From DASQZT01 sp963728965 (GTDB lineage: Bacteria; Acidobacteriota; Terriglobia; Bryobacterales; Bryobacteraceae), in the NCBI GenBank assembly GCA_963728965.1, contig CAVSMH010000012.1, positions 310,001 through 374,000 of the forward strand: DNA of 64,000 nt. Direction: 5' to 3'. The translations under genes were made by a program, and so were the position numbers. The notes below the pieces were generated by a model, which made no database searches, was not told the DNA's origin, and saw only the letters and a program-made list of their open reading frames with translations. How positions within the stretch are numbered: position 1 is the stretch's first letter; each line of letters starts with the position of its first letter. Positions 36,911-47,204 of the stretch are shown here, in pieces.

Positions 36911-37539
36911 TCATTTGTGCAAACCGGAAATGTAGAAGATCGCAAAAAGAAACACCCAGACGATATCTACAAAATGCCAATACAGTCCGACCACTTCCAA
37001 CGGTGTATAGTATTCGGAATTGAACGAACCGGCCACGGTTCGGAATGCAAAGAGCAGAACCAGGCCGATGCCGATTGTCATATGCACGGCGTGCAAGCCG
37101 GTCATCGCAAAGTAAAAGACGTAAAACATCTGCATGGCGCCGGCGTCCGGCGAATGCACTCGAACCAGATTCCCGGCGCCTTGTGCATCTTGTAGTGAAG
37201 ATAATACTCGGTGAACTTAATGGCCAGAAAGACCAACCCGATGAGCGCCGTGGTAAGCAGAAGCCAGTACGTTCGGACCATCTTTCCCAGCGCGGCGCTG
37301 TAAATGGAGAGTGCCATGGTGAGACTGCTGGTAATCAATACGGCGGTGTTGATCGAGCCGAGCACGATGTTCATGTCGGCGCTGCCTTCGTTGAAGCCGC
37401 GGATATTGTACATCCGGTAAACGGCGAATGCCGTAAACAGGGCCCCGAAGAGCATGACCTCGGTCGCCAAGAAGACCCACATCCCGACCGTGGCCGTCTC
37501 GCGCTGCTGTTCCGGCGTGCCGAACTGCTCGCGCAGCAT
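36911..37539 (-). pseudogene. Cytochrome c oxidase subunit III, frameshifted
   Basis: Two frames together make one CoxC/CtaE protein of about 205 residues. The first (37539 down to about 37160) starts MLREQFGTPEQQ and carries helices 1-4 of the small caa3-type subunit III ('WVFLATEVMLFGALFTAFAVY', 'LITSSLTMALSIYSAA', 'KFTEYYLHYKMHKAPGIWF'). The second (about 37159 to 36911) carries the remaining helices ('MQMFYVFYFAMTGLHAVHMT', 'GLYWHFVDIVWVFLFAIFYI'). A single missing base near 37157-37163, in 'WFE' then 'HSPDAG', separates them. Either a real frameshift mutation or a sequencing error; the state of the neighbouring subunit I gene favours decay. Confidence 0.82.
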
Positions 37540-37552
37540 TAACTCGGATGGA

Positions 37553-38730
<1,178 letters not shown>

Positions 38731-39385
38731 TACTGAAGGACGAGCGACTTTCGGAATCGCGCCGGGAACCGATACCGCGGCTCTGTCGGGCCAACGGATC
38801 TGCCGGCGTACGGGACCAGAAAGCCGTTCTCATCGTGAATCGGATAACAATGCGACCCGCCATAGAGCCCTTGCCGCGGTTGTAACCGATTCCGAAATAG
38901 TGGGCGGTATCAGCACTAATACTCTGTTCGGCCAGGTTGGGGGTGCGAGCAATCAATACGGTTGAAGCGTGAACTGCAGCGGCTTGTTTGCGTCGCCTGA
39001 TGGGCCCGCCTCGGTCTCCCCTCGGTGTGGGATGGCTGGCGGAGGAGTTGGCGTCACGAGGCACGCGTCCTGGAGTGTCAGGGCCGCCTCACGAAATGGC
39101 GCAGCCCTCCATGGCGGCGATGAAGTCCAACGCGTTGCCGCCGATCCGCCCGCCCCGCGCCGTGACGCACGAATCGGAATGGCAGGCCCAGGCGTTCTTC
39201 TTGGTGTTGACGATGAAACTCTCGCGACTGCCTTTCGACGTATGGGCCGGGAGTGGAAAGCGCCCCCGGAGGTAAGTGTCGTCGAGCCGCTGGAGCCGAA
39301 TGCCGTATTTCGCGAGCGCCATCTCCATGGTGCCGCAAGCCTTGACTGCCCGGAGGTCAACCCATGCAGCGTGCCCAAGCCATTT
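38731..39385 (-). pseudogene. Decayed CHC2 zinc-finger / Toprim primase-like gene of a mobile element
   Basis: A degraded reading frame in several pieces. The piece at 39089-39385 contains 'ALAKYGIRLQRLDDTYLRGR', then 'WACHSDSC' and 'GGNALDFIAAMEGC', a CHC2 zinc-finger primase pattern; a first zinc-ligand Cys expected before 'PLPAH' reads Phe. After a frameshift the match continues as 'REAALTLQDACLVTP' and 'NKPLQFTLQPY', and after another as 'LIARTPNLAEQSISADTAHY' and 'FGIGYNRGKGSMAGRIVI'. A further frameshift near 38845 restores 'DENGFLVPYAGRSVGPTEPR', a Toprim-like segment. It ends abruptly at 'RKSLVLQ', where subunit I sequence begins. Such primases are common in integrative elements. Confidence 0.7.
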
Positions 39386-39543
39386 CTGGAGCTCGAACAG
39401 CGACATTGGCTCCTTGCCGTTGAAAAGCTGGGACGCGATCGTCGAACGAGCGCTGTGGCTGGTGATGTTACCCCTGGCATCGGCCTTTGGAATGCCGGCC
39501 TTCTGGCACAGAATCGGGATCAGAGTCGCATTGATATGTTAGT
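39386..39543 (-). pseudogene. Tyrosine recombinase (integrase) C-terminal remnant
   Basis: On the minus strand a short open piece reads 'HINATLIPILCQKAGIPKAD', 'ITSHSARSTIASQLFNGKEP' and 'MSLFELQKWLGH'. This is the C-terminal catalytic region of a tyrosine integrase, with the conserved HxxR (HSAR) and the WLGH box. A stop (TAA) precedes it, and after WLGH the frame runs straight into primase-like sequence, so both ends are lost. It sits just upstream of the intact alpha-2-macroglobulin gene on the other strand. It is clear evidence that a mobile element entered and eroded here. Confidence 0.72.
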
Positions 39544-39596
39544 CAAGGAGGATTGGAAGTTACGGTGATGGTAATACGGCGTAGAATTGTGGGTTC

Positions 39597-42500
39597 ATGC
39601 GCGCGACGGTCCAAGGGGCAGTGCTGATTGCGGCGGCGGCTTGCGGGTTGTCCCAAAGCGAAAATGAGCCGTACTTCTCACTGGCGAGCAGCCGGACGTT
39701 TCCCTCTCACGGCAAGCCTTCGGTGCGGGTGAGCGCGTGGAAGGTGGACGCGCTGGAGTTCCGCGTATATCGCGTGGCGGACCCCTTGCAGTTTTTCCAG
39801 CAGATCGAAAATCCGCACCAGTTCGGGGCGCCGGCACCGGCGCCGCCACGGGAACGCACGCTGATCGAGCGCCTCCATAGCTGGAAGCGGCGGCTGCGGG
39901 CGAGCGTGCGGCGCGAATTGCGGGGGCAGTTCACGGAATCGCCGAGCGCGCACCTGCTGGGGAAGCGAACGGCACGGCCGGCAGCAGGGCGGGCTCCGGC
40001 GACGGCGCGGCAGACCCGTTATGCCGAGGCTCCGCTGCTCAACTCGCAGCAGCTCGTGCTGTCGTTCGTACAGCCGGTCCAGACACGCGAGCGGTGGGAC
40101 CAGCAGACGGTGGAGTTGGCGCTGGAAGAAAAGGGCGTCTACCTGGTGGAAGCGGTGAAGGGGGAGCTGCGGGCTTACACCATCGTGCTGGTGAGCGATA
40201 CGGTGATGATCACCAAGACGGGCCAGGGGCGCATCGTCAACCTGGTGGTGGACCGCGATACGGGCGAACCGGTACCGGGCGCGAAGGTGTGGATGGTGAC
40301 GCGCGCGGGGCGGCAGGGCGAAGCGGAAACGGACGCGGGCGGCATGGCCGAGCTGAAGGTGGCGGCGGGGCGGCCGGACGATGTGCGCGTGGTGGGCCGG
40401 AAGGGCGGGGACTTCATGGTCAACACGCTCTCGAGCTGGGCGTTCCGGCCGAATGCCGCCGATTTTCGCGGGTACGTCTACACGGACCGGCCGGTGTATC
40501 GACCGGGGCACACGGTGCATTTTCGCGGGGTGCTGCGGTGGCGCACGCGGGCGGGGTACGACGTACCGGCGGGCAAGCCGGTGGCGGTGACGATCCAGGA
40601 TGCCGAGCAGAAGCCGGTGTACCGGAAGACGCTCACCACGAATGGGAACGGGTCGATTCACGACGATATCGTGCTGGGGCCGGCGGCGGCGCTGGGCAAC
40701 TACTTCATCGAGGTGAAGAGCGGGGAAGACCAGGCCGGCGGGAACTTCGAGGTGGAGGAGTACAAGAAGCCGGAATACGAAGTGCGGGTGAGGACGTCGA
40801 AGGCGCGCGTGCTGGAAGGCGAGAGCGTGGAGGCGGAGATCGAGGCGCGATACTACTTCGGCGAACCGGTGAGCGGGGCGAGGGTGCAGTACTCGGTGTA
40901 TCGGGATCGCTACTGGTTCCCGCTGTGGTACGACCCGGAGGACGACACGGGCGGCGCCGGGCAGGAACCCGAGGAGAGCGGTGACGAGGTGGCGCAGGGC
41001 GAAGGACAGCTCGATCGCGACGGCAAGCTGACCATCCATTTCGAGACGACCCAATCGGAGAACCGGTTCGACTACACCTACCGCGTGGAGGCGCGGGTGA
41101 CGGACCAGGGCAAGCGCGAAATCACCGGCAAGGGGTGGGTGGTGGCCACGTACGGCAGTTTTGTAGTGAACGTGCGGCCCGAACGCTACGTGTGCCCGCC
41201 CGGCGCGCCGGCGAGATTCCACGTGGAGGCGCGCGACTACGATTCCAGGCCGGTGAGCGCGCGGGTGCATGTGGAACTGCTGCGCTGGGACTGGCGCAAC
41301 ACGGAGAACTCGCGAGTGGTGGCGGCGAGCGATGTGGAGACCCAGGCGGACGGCACAGCGGTGGCGACGCTGGCGATTCCGAACGAGGGCGGAACGTATC
41401 GCGTACGGGCGACGGCGAAGACGCCGGAGGGCCGCGAAGTGGAGGACAACTCGTACGCCTACGTGGCGGGCGGCGGAGAGTTCGGCCCGCGCGGCGGCAC
41501 CGAGGTCAAGATCATCACCGACCAGAAGACCTACCGGGCGGGTGAGACGGCGAAGTTGCTGATTGCCGCGGCGGCGAATACACCGGTGTACGTTTCGGTG
41601 GAAGGACGCGACCTGCGGGAGATCAAGATGGTGCGGGCGAACGGGCCGACGATCGAGTACGCGGTACCGATTCGGGCGAGCGACGAACCGGGGCTCACGG
41701 TGAGCGCGGGGTACGTGCGCAAGGGCGACTTCCATAGCGGCATGAAATACGTGCGCGTGCCGCCGGTGTCGCACCAGTTGAACGTGAAATTGACGACGGA
41801 CAAGGCGCAGTACCAGCCGGGGCAGACGGCGGAGTACAGGCTGGAAGTTTCGGGGCACGATGGCAAGCCGGCGCCGCGGGCCGAGTTCAGCCTGGGGGTG
41901 GTGGATGAAGCCATTTACGGGGTTCGCAAGGACACGACGCCGGAAATCATCGGCTTCTTTTTCGGCAAGGAGTGGAACAGCGTCTATACGGACAACTCGC
42001 TGATGTACTACTTCACGGGCGAGGCGGGCCGGCGGCGAATGATGCTGGCATCGATTGCCGAGCCCTCGCGGCTGGCACAGCTCAAGCCCGACCGGCTGGT
42101 GCAGCCGAAGGTGCGGAAGGCATTTCCGGATACGGCGTTCTGGTCGGCGGAGGTGGTGACGGACGGGGCCGGCCGGGCGCGCGCCAAAGTGGAATTTCCA
42201 GATTCGCTCACCACGTGGCGCGCGACGGCGCGCGGCGCTACGCCGGACACGCGGGTGGGCGGCGCGGTGTTGAAGACGATCGTGCGCAAGAACCTCATCC
42301 TGCGGCTGGTGGTGCCGCGGTTCTTCGTGCAGGGGGATGAACTGGTGATCAGCGCGCTGGTCGACAACTACCTGGGGGATGCGAAGACCGCGCGCGTTTC
42401 GCTGGAGGTGAAGGGGCTGGAGGTGCTCGAAGGCCGCACGCGCGACGTGACGGTGCCGAGCCGCGGCGAAGCCAAGGTGGACTGGCGGGTGCGGGCGCAA

Positions 42501-44201
42501 CGGGTGCGCAGTGCGACGGTGGTGGGCAAAGCGCTGACCGATGTGGAGTCGGACGGGCTGGAGCTGGAGCTGCCGGTGAACGTGGCGGGAGTGAAGATGT
42601 CGCAGGCGCGCGGCGGCGCGGTGGCGGCGGGAGCGACGGCGGCGTTCGACCTGACGTTCCCGGGCAAAGTGGAGCCGGGATCGCGGCGCCTGTCGGTGCG
42701 GCTTTCGCCTTCGATCGCAGGATCGCTGTTCGGGGCGCTGGAGTACCTGACCAGCTATCCGTACGGCTGCGTGGAGCAGACGATGTCGAGCTTTCTGCCC
42801 AATATCATCGTGATGCAGGCGGCGCACGAGCTGGGGTTGAAAGCCACGCTGGACGAGGCCGCGGTGCAGGAGAAGATCCGCGCCGGGCTGGACCGGCTGT
42901 ACAACTTCCAGCACGAAGACGGGGGGTGGGGCTGGTGGGAGACCGACGACACGCATCCGTTCATGACGGCGTACGTGGTGGCGGGGCTGGCGCAGGCCAA
43001 GGCGGCGGGCGTGCAGGTGAAGGACGAGGCGGTGAACAAGGGCGTGGACTGGCTGAAGTCGGATTTCGCGAAGGACACGAAACTGGCGGGCGACCTGCGG
43101 GCCTACCTGGTGTACGCGCTGACGGTGGCGGGACGGACGGACCCGGCGGCGCTGGGCGAGATCTACGCGATGCGCGGGAAGCTTTCGCCGTACGGGTTGG
43201 CGCTGGCGGGGCTTGCGCTGGAGCAGGCCAAGGACGGGCGCGCGGCGGAGATGGCGGCGGCGCTCGAAGCGGGCGCGAAGCAGGATGGCGAACAGGCGTG
43301 GTGGCCGGCCACGCGGGACGAGCTGCTGGACTTTTCCGAAGACGCCACGCCCGAGGCCACGGCATACGCGGTGAAGTTGCTGTCGCACCAGAGGCGCGAC
43401 AGCGCGCTGCTTCCGAAGGCGGCGCTGTGGCTGATGAACCATCGCAACGAGGGCTTCTGGTGGTCGTCCACCAAGCAGACGGCGATGGTGGTTTACGGGC
43501 TCACCGATTACGTGAAGGCCACGGGCGAGCTGAAGGCGAATCTGAACGCCACGGTGTTGGTGAACGAACGGCCGGCGGTGACGCGGAAGTTCGAGCAGGC
43601 GATGGGGATCGGTTCGTCCGAGGTGGTGCTGGAGGAGAGCCGGCTGGAACCGGGCGTGAACCACATTCGCGTGGTCGCCGGCGGAGAAGGACGGCTGTAC
43701 TATTCGGTGCGCGCCGAATACTCTTCGACCGACGAAAAACTGCAGCAAGCCGGGACGGTATCGCTGAACGTGCTGCGCGACTATTTCCGGCTGGCGCCCA
43801 CACGGGAGGGCGGCAAGATCGTGTACAGCCTTTCGGCGCTCGACGGACCGGTGGCATCGGGAGACACGCTGGCCGTGCGGCTGACGGTTTCAGGCACGGA
43901 GTGGCGGTACCTGATGATCGAAGACCCGATTCCTTCGGGCACGGAATTCATCGAGCGCGACCAGATCTACGAGTTGAAGGACCGGCCGCCGTGGTGGCAG
44001 TGGGGATTCACGCGGCGGGAGTTGCACGACGACCGAGTGACCCTGTTCGAGACCTGGTTTCCGCGCGGGCAGCAGCAGTACTTCTACCTGCTCAAGGTAG
44101 TAAACCCGGGGACGTTCCAGGTGAGCCCGACGCGGGTAGGGCCGATGTACCAAAGCGACGTGTTTGCCACTACCGAGAACCGGCGCCTGGAGGTGAAATG
44201 A
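39597..44201 (+). CDS. Bacterial alpha-2-macroglobulin
   Basis: 1534 residues. An N-terminal hydrophobic signal ends AAAACGLS; the cysteine at about 16 could make it a lipoprotein, though the lipobox is weak. Macroglobulin domains follow, including MG2 ('YTDRPVYRPGHTVHFRGVLR' at about 298-317) and 'LTTDKAQYQPGQTAEYRLEV'. The A2M domain ('EVVTDGAGRARAKVEFPD') precedes the thioester domain with C1058 in 'YPYGCVEQ' and 'HEDGGWGWWETDD', an alpha/alpha toroid. These periplasmic proteins trap proteases by covalent linkage. Many genomes pair them with a PBP1C; here a small membrane protein follows (ATGA overlap) and a mini PBP lies nearby on the other strand. Confidence 0.93.
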   Translation: MRATVQGAVLIAAAACGLSQSENEPYFSLASSRTFPSHGKPSVRVSAWKVDALEFRVYRVADPLQFFQQIENPHQFGAPAPAPPRERTLIERLHSWKRRLRASVRRELRGQFTESPSAHLLGKRTARPAAGRAPATARQTRYAEAPLLNSQQLVLSFVQPVQTRERWDQQTVELALEEKGVYLVEAVKGELRAYTIVLVSDTVMITKTGQGRIVNLVVDRDTGEPVPGAKVWMVTRAGRQGEAETDAGGMAELKVAAGRPDDVRVVGRKGGDFMVNTLSSWAFRPNAADFRGYVYTDRPVYRPGHTVHFRGVLRWRTRAGYDVPAGKPVAVTIQDAEQKPVYRKTLTTNGNGSIHDDIVLGPAAALGNYFIEVKSGEDQAGGNFEVEEYKKPEYEVRVRTSKARVLEGESVEAEIEARYYFGEPVSGARVQYSVYRDRYWFPLWYDPEDDTGGAGQEPEESGDEVAQGEGQLDRDGKLTIHFETTQSENRFDYTYRVEARVTDQGKREITGKGWVVATYGSFVVNVRPERYVCPPGAPARFHVEARDYDSRPVSARVHVELLRWDWRNTENSRVVAASDVETQADGTAVATLAIPNEGGTYRVRATAKTPEGREVEDNSYAYVAGGGEFGPRGGTEVKIITDQKTYRAGETAKLLIAAAANTPVYVSVEGRDLREIKMVRANGPTIEYAVPIRASDEPGLTVSAGYVRKGDFHSGMKYVRVPPVSHQLNVKLTTDKAQYQPGQTAEYRLEVSGHDGKPAPRAEFSLGVVDEAIYGVRKDTTPEIIGFFFGKEWNSVYTDNSLMYYFTGEAGRRRMMLASIAEPSRLAQLKPDRLVQPKVRKAFPDTAFWSAEVVTDGAGRARAKVEFPDSLTTWRATARGATPDTRVGGAVLKTIVRKNLILRLVVPRFFVQGDELVISALVDNYLGDAKTARVSLEVKGLEVLEGRTRDVTVPSRGEAKVDWRVRAQRVRSATVVGKALTDVESDGLELELPVNVAGVKMSQARGGAVAAGATAAFDLTFPGKVEPGSRRLSVRLSPSIAGSLFGALEYLTSYPYGCVEQTMSSFLPNIIVMQAAHELGLKATLDEAAVQEKIRAGLDRLYNFQHEDGGWGWWETDDTHPFMTAYVVAGLAQAKAAGVQVKDEAVNKGVDWLKSDFAKDTKLAGDLRAYLVYALTVAGRTDPAALGEIYAMRGKLSPYGLALAGLALEQAKDGRAAEMAAALEAGAKQDGEQAWWPATRDELLDFSEDATPEATAYAVKLLSHQRRDSALLPKAALWLMNHRNEGFWWSSTKQTAMVVYGLTDYVKATGELKANLNATVLVNERPAVTRKFEQAMGIGSSEVVLEESRLEPGVNHIRVVAGGEGRLYYSVRAEYSSTDEKLQQAGTVSLNVLRDYFRLAPTREGGKIVYSLSALDGPVASGDTLAVRLTVSGTEWRYLMIEDPIPSGTEFIERDQIYELKDRPPWWQWGFTRRELHDDRVTLFETWFPRGQQQYFYLLKVVNPGTFQVSPTRVGPMYQSDVFATTENRRLEVK

Positions 44202-44908
44202 CACGCGCGATCGGGAACGTGGCGGCGCTGCACCTGGCGGCGAACGCGATGCTGGCGGGCCTGGGGTACTACTGGCTGGGGACCAGCGAATCGAGCGCCG
44301 GCCCGCTGGCATGGAGCGCGCTGGTGGTTGTGGCGTTGGTGTTTCTGGCGTGCTGGCTGAATGCCGGGACGCTGCTGTACTTCCGCGAAGGGCGCGACGG
44401 GTTCGCGAGAGTGCTGCCGCGGCTATTCCCGGTGTTGGCGTTGGCGGCGGTGCTGATCGCCGTGTACGTGCTGCTGGCGCGATGGGACGAGTACAGCGTC
44501 AAACCGTCGGCGGGCACGGCGTCGTGGCTGACCATGAATCTGCGCCGGCCGGTGAAGCCGGCGGCGATGCTGGCCGCGTTCCACGCGGGATTGTGGCTGG
44601 TGCGTTGGGTAGTGGTGCCGGTATTGGCGCTGCCGCTGATGGCGGACCTGGCTGCGGAGGGCTGGAGCGGGTTGCGGCGGTTCGGCCGCGGGGCCAGGAA
44701 CTGGCGCTACTGGCTGGTGACGGTGATCCTGGTGTGGTGCGCGTTCGTAGCGCCCTTCAAACTGCTCGGCTGGGTGCCGCAGGTGGGGAGTTTCGGGCTG
44801 GAGATGGCGAGCTTCACGGCACGGCTGGTGGCGGCCTATCTGCTGTTCCAAGGCGGGTGGCTGGCGCTGCTGTTTTTCAGCCAGGCCAAGACGGCCGGCA
44901 AACCGTAG
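44198..44908 (+). CDS. Multi-pass membrane protein linked to alpha-2-macroglobulin
   Basis: 236 residues with about six membrane helices, not recognised as a named family. Start: ATG at 44198 overlapping the macroglobulin stop (ATGA), so it is co-translated. Helices are near residues 5-28, 35-55, 70-88, 118-145, 165-190 and 205-228. Long aromatic-rich loops such as 'GARNWRYWLVTVILVWC' occur. It may anchor the macroglobulin or act in the same envelope process; there is no direct evidence. Its last 73 nt overlap the convergent SpoIID-like gene on the other strand. Confidence 0.78.
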   Translation: MTRAIGNVAALHLAANAMLAGLGYYWLGTSESSAGPLAWSALVVVALVFLACWLNAGTLLYFREGRDGFARVLPRLFPVLALAAVLIAVYVLLARWDEYSVKPSAGTASWLTMNLRRPVKPAAMLAAFHAGLWLVRWVVVPVLALPLMADLAAEGWSGLRRFGRGARNWRYWLVTVILVWCAFVAPFKLLGWVPQVGSFGLEMASFTARLVAAYLLFQGGWLALLFFSQAKTAGKP

Positions 44909-46272
44909 CGATTCGCCAACGCGGCGACGGCGCGAGTAGCCTGAGCGTGGGCGCGCCGGGCGCGCGCGAGATCGTCCCGCTGGCGGAGGTCGGCGTCGGA
45001 GGGTGGGGGTGCGGCGGAGGCGGGGAGTGCGGGAGCGGCTTCGAGATATCCGACCAGCCCTTCGCGAAACCAGAGCGGCAATCCGGGCGAAGCGTGGCTC
45101 TCGACGAGGATGTGGAGCATTTCGTGGCGGAGCGTCGGCCGGAGGATGCCGCGGCTGCGCAGGACGGCGGCGGGCTGGAGGTGAATGCGGCGGCCGCGAG
45201 TGCGGGCGGCGACCCATCCCGGCTCGCCGGTGGAGTTGCGAAAGGTCTCGAGATCGGGGTAGACGCGGAGTTCGATGCCGGCGGGAACGGGCAGGGCGGC
45301 GCGTTCGGAGGCTTCGCGGAGGGCGCGTTCGGCCACGGCGAGGAGGGGGCCATCGCGATCGGGACGGGTGGTGAACAGCGCGACGGACTCGCCGCCGAGC
45401 CGCTGCCAGGAGAGGCCGCGGGCGGTGAGGCCGGGCTCGGCACCGGGATAGTAGAACGCCAGGATGACGCGGTAGGAATGGCCTTCGAGGCCCATCTGCG
45501 CGGCGCCGCGCTGGCACAGGCCGACGCCGTGGCCGGAGCCTCGGCCTTCGAAGGAGAGCCCTTGTACCTGGTAGCGATCGCTGGGTAGGGTGTTCCAGCC
45601 GAGATAGCGTCCGAGGGCGAAGCGGAACGAGCCGGCGGCGATGCGAATGGATTCGCCGCCTTCGAGCAGGAGCGTGCCGGCGCGACCGGAGGCGGTGCGC
45701 CGGGCGATGGTGATGCGGCGGATTTCCGGCGGGGCGCGGAGGTGGGAACGGCGCAGCGCTTCGGCGAGGCGGCGGGGGTCGGCGGTAAAGGTCCAGGCGG
45801 ACCCGCCGGCGCGGGTGCAGTAGGGATCATCGTGGCTGGTGAGGTAGGGCGCGGCGAGATCGGGCCAAACCGCGGCGGCATTTTCGGTGCGGCCGCCGCA
45901 ATCGCGCGTGTAGCAGGCGAAGGCGGGCTTGCCCTCAAACCAGAGCAGTTCGCCGGCGGTTTCGGCAGCGGCGGCTGCGAGGCGCGGTGTGACGGCCGGG
46001 AGGTCGAGACGCTGGCAATGGGTGGTGACGCAGAAATCGAATCCTTCCGCGGCGTGGCGGCCGCGCAGGCGGACGGCGTAGGTGCGCGCGGCGACGGCCA
46101 TGGCCTTGAGCGCCTCGGGGGAGGCGAATACGCTGCTCTCGCCGGCGAGCACGCCGGCCACGTAGCGTTCGAGCGGGAGTACGAAGGTGGCGGTGCCGAC
46201 ACGCACCTTCACCCCGCCGGGCGCGGCGGCGAGGGGAAGCGCCATGAGGCAAGCGATGACGGCGGTCTTCAA
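44836..46272 (-). CDS. SpoIID/LytB-domain protein fused to a peptidase-MA-like metalloprotease domain
   Basis: 478 residues, TTG start at 46272 sharing bases with the stop of the PBP gene (TTGA), which gives a signal peptide (LKTAVIACLMALPLAAAPGG). An ATG at 46245 is an alternative. Residues about 25-290 are a SpoIID-type domain: 'LPLERYVAGVLAGESS', 'EALKAMAVAARTYAVR', 'YTRDCGGRTENAA' and 'GRGSGHGVGLCQRGAAQMG'. Residues about 320-440 hold a zinc-peptidase pattern with HEMLH (HExxH) and 'LWFREGLVGYLE'. SpoIID-type proteins cleave or promote cleavage of denuded peptidoglycan glycans. The fusion suggests a wall-remodelling enzyme in the periplasm. Confidence 0.84.
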   Translation of the reverse strand: MKTAVIACLMALPLAAAPGGVKVRVGTATFVLPLERYVAGVLAGESSVFASPEALKAMAVAARTYAVRLRGRHAAEGFDFCVTTHCQRLDLPAVTPRLAAAAAETAGELLWFEGKPAFACYTRDCGGRTENAAAVWPDLAAPYLTSHDDPYCTRAGGSAWTFTADPRRLAEALRRSHLRAPPEIRRITIARRTASGRAGTLLLEGGESIRIAAGSFRFALGRYLGWNTLPSDRYQVQGLSFEGRGSGHGVGLCQRGAAQMGLEGHSYRVILAFYYPGAEPGLTARGLSWQRLGGESVALFTTRPDRDGPLLAVAERALREASERAALPVPAGIELRVYPDLETFRNSTGEPGWVAARTRGRRIHLQPAAVLRSRGILRPTLRHEMLHILVESHASPGLPLWFREGLVGYLEAAPALPASAAPPPSDADLRQRDDLARARRAHAQATRAVAALANRYGLPAVLAWLKNSSASHPPWNSR

Positions 46273-47117
46273 AGGCGGCCTGCCCGCCAGGCTTCGAGAA
46301 TGCGGCCGGCCACGGGAGCGGCATCGGCGCCGCCGGAGCGGCCCTGCAAGGCCACGGTGACCACCACGCGAGGGGCGCGGCTGGGAGCGAACCCGGCGAA
46401 CCACGCGAGATGGGCGCCCCGGACGGTGCGCACGCTGCCGGTTTTGCCGGCGACGGGGAGACCCGGCACCCCGGCACGCTGCGCCGTGCCGAACGCGACG
46501 GCGCCTTCGAGACCCTCGACGATGGCGGGCGGCGCGTGCAAGGCGAGGGTTCGATACGCGGCGGCCAATCCGGCGGCGGTAAGGAGCACGCCATCTTCTC
46601 CCAAGGCCTGCAACTGAGTGGCTTCGCGGCCGGAGGCGGGGCGGATGCGTCCGGCAATTTCGCCCGCGCCGAGCCAGCCGGTGCGGGTGGCGAGGCCGGC
46701 GCGTTCCAGGTGGGCGGCGAGTTCGCCGGCGGCAAAACGCCCCGCGAAATGGGCAACGAAGCAGTTGCAGGAGTAGGCAAGAGCCTCGGGGATGCGCAGG
46801 GCGCCGGGAAGGGGCGGGTGCGAACAATGGAACGATCGGCCAGAGATGGTGAGGCGGCCCGGGCAAAGGAACGGGTCGGCAGGCGCGAGCTTGCGCGACT
46901 CGAGGAGGGCGGCCAGCACGAACGGCTTGAGGGTGGAGCCCGGGGGAGCAAGTCCGGCCGCGGCCGCGGCGGCGCCGTGAACCGCGATGAGGCGGCGCCG
47001 CGCGATATCGACCACGAGGGCGACGCCTTGCGACGTCTCGAAAAAAACGGCGAGGGAACCGGCCCGTGCCGGCGCCGCAGCTGCCAGCAGAGTCCGCAGT
47101 GCATCGCGGCGCAACAC
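46269..47117 (-). CDS. Penicillin-binding transpeptidase domain protein (short)
   Basis: 282 residues, GTG start at 47117 (TTG at 47114 possible); no clear Shine-Dalgarno site. It has the three serine-transpeptidase motifs: S61-x-x-K64 (GSTLKPF), S116-C-N118 (YSCNCF) and K225-T-G (AGKTGSV). The length matches a bare transpeptidase domain without transglycosylase or dimerisation modules; the N-terminus is only moderately hydrophobic, so export is not certain. Its stop overlaps the start of the SpoIID-like gene. Together with the facing alpha-2-macroglobulin gene this recalls the PBP1C-macroglobulin pairing, but with a much reduced PBP. Confidence 0.82.
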   Translation of the reverse strand: MLRRDALRTLLAAAAPARAGSLAVFFETSQGVALVVDIARRRLIAVHGAAAAAAGLAPPGSTLKPFVLAALLESRKLAPADPFLCPGRLTISGRSFHCSHPPLPGALRIPEALAYSCNCFVAHFAGRFAAGELAAHLERAGLATRTGWLGAGEIAGRIRPASGREATQLQALGEDGVLLTAAGLAAAYRTLALHAPPAIVEGLEGAVAFGTAQRAGVPGLPVAGKTGSVRTVRGAHLAWFAGFAPSRAPRVVVTVALQGRSGGADAAPVAGRILEAWRAGRL

Positions 47118-47204
47118 GAAAATCAATGTAGCAAATTGGCGGCTCGGGGGTGGCGGGCGACCAGCCTGGTGCCAGTCTGATATGCTCGAATTTCGGATAC
47201 GAGC

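Noticed and set aside
39678..43748. A 1356-codon open frame on the minus strand opposite the alpha-2-macroglobulin gene
   Set aside because: Its composition is Arg/His/Pro-rich without motifs, which is the usual shadow of a GC-rich gene; the plus strand encodes a complete, recognisable macroglobulin.
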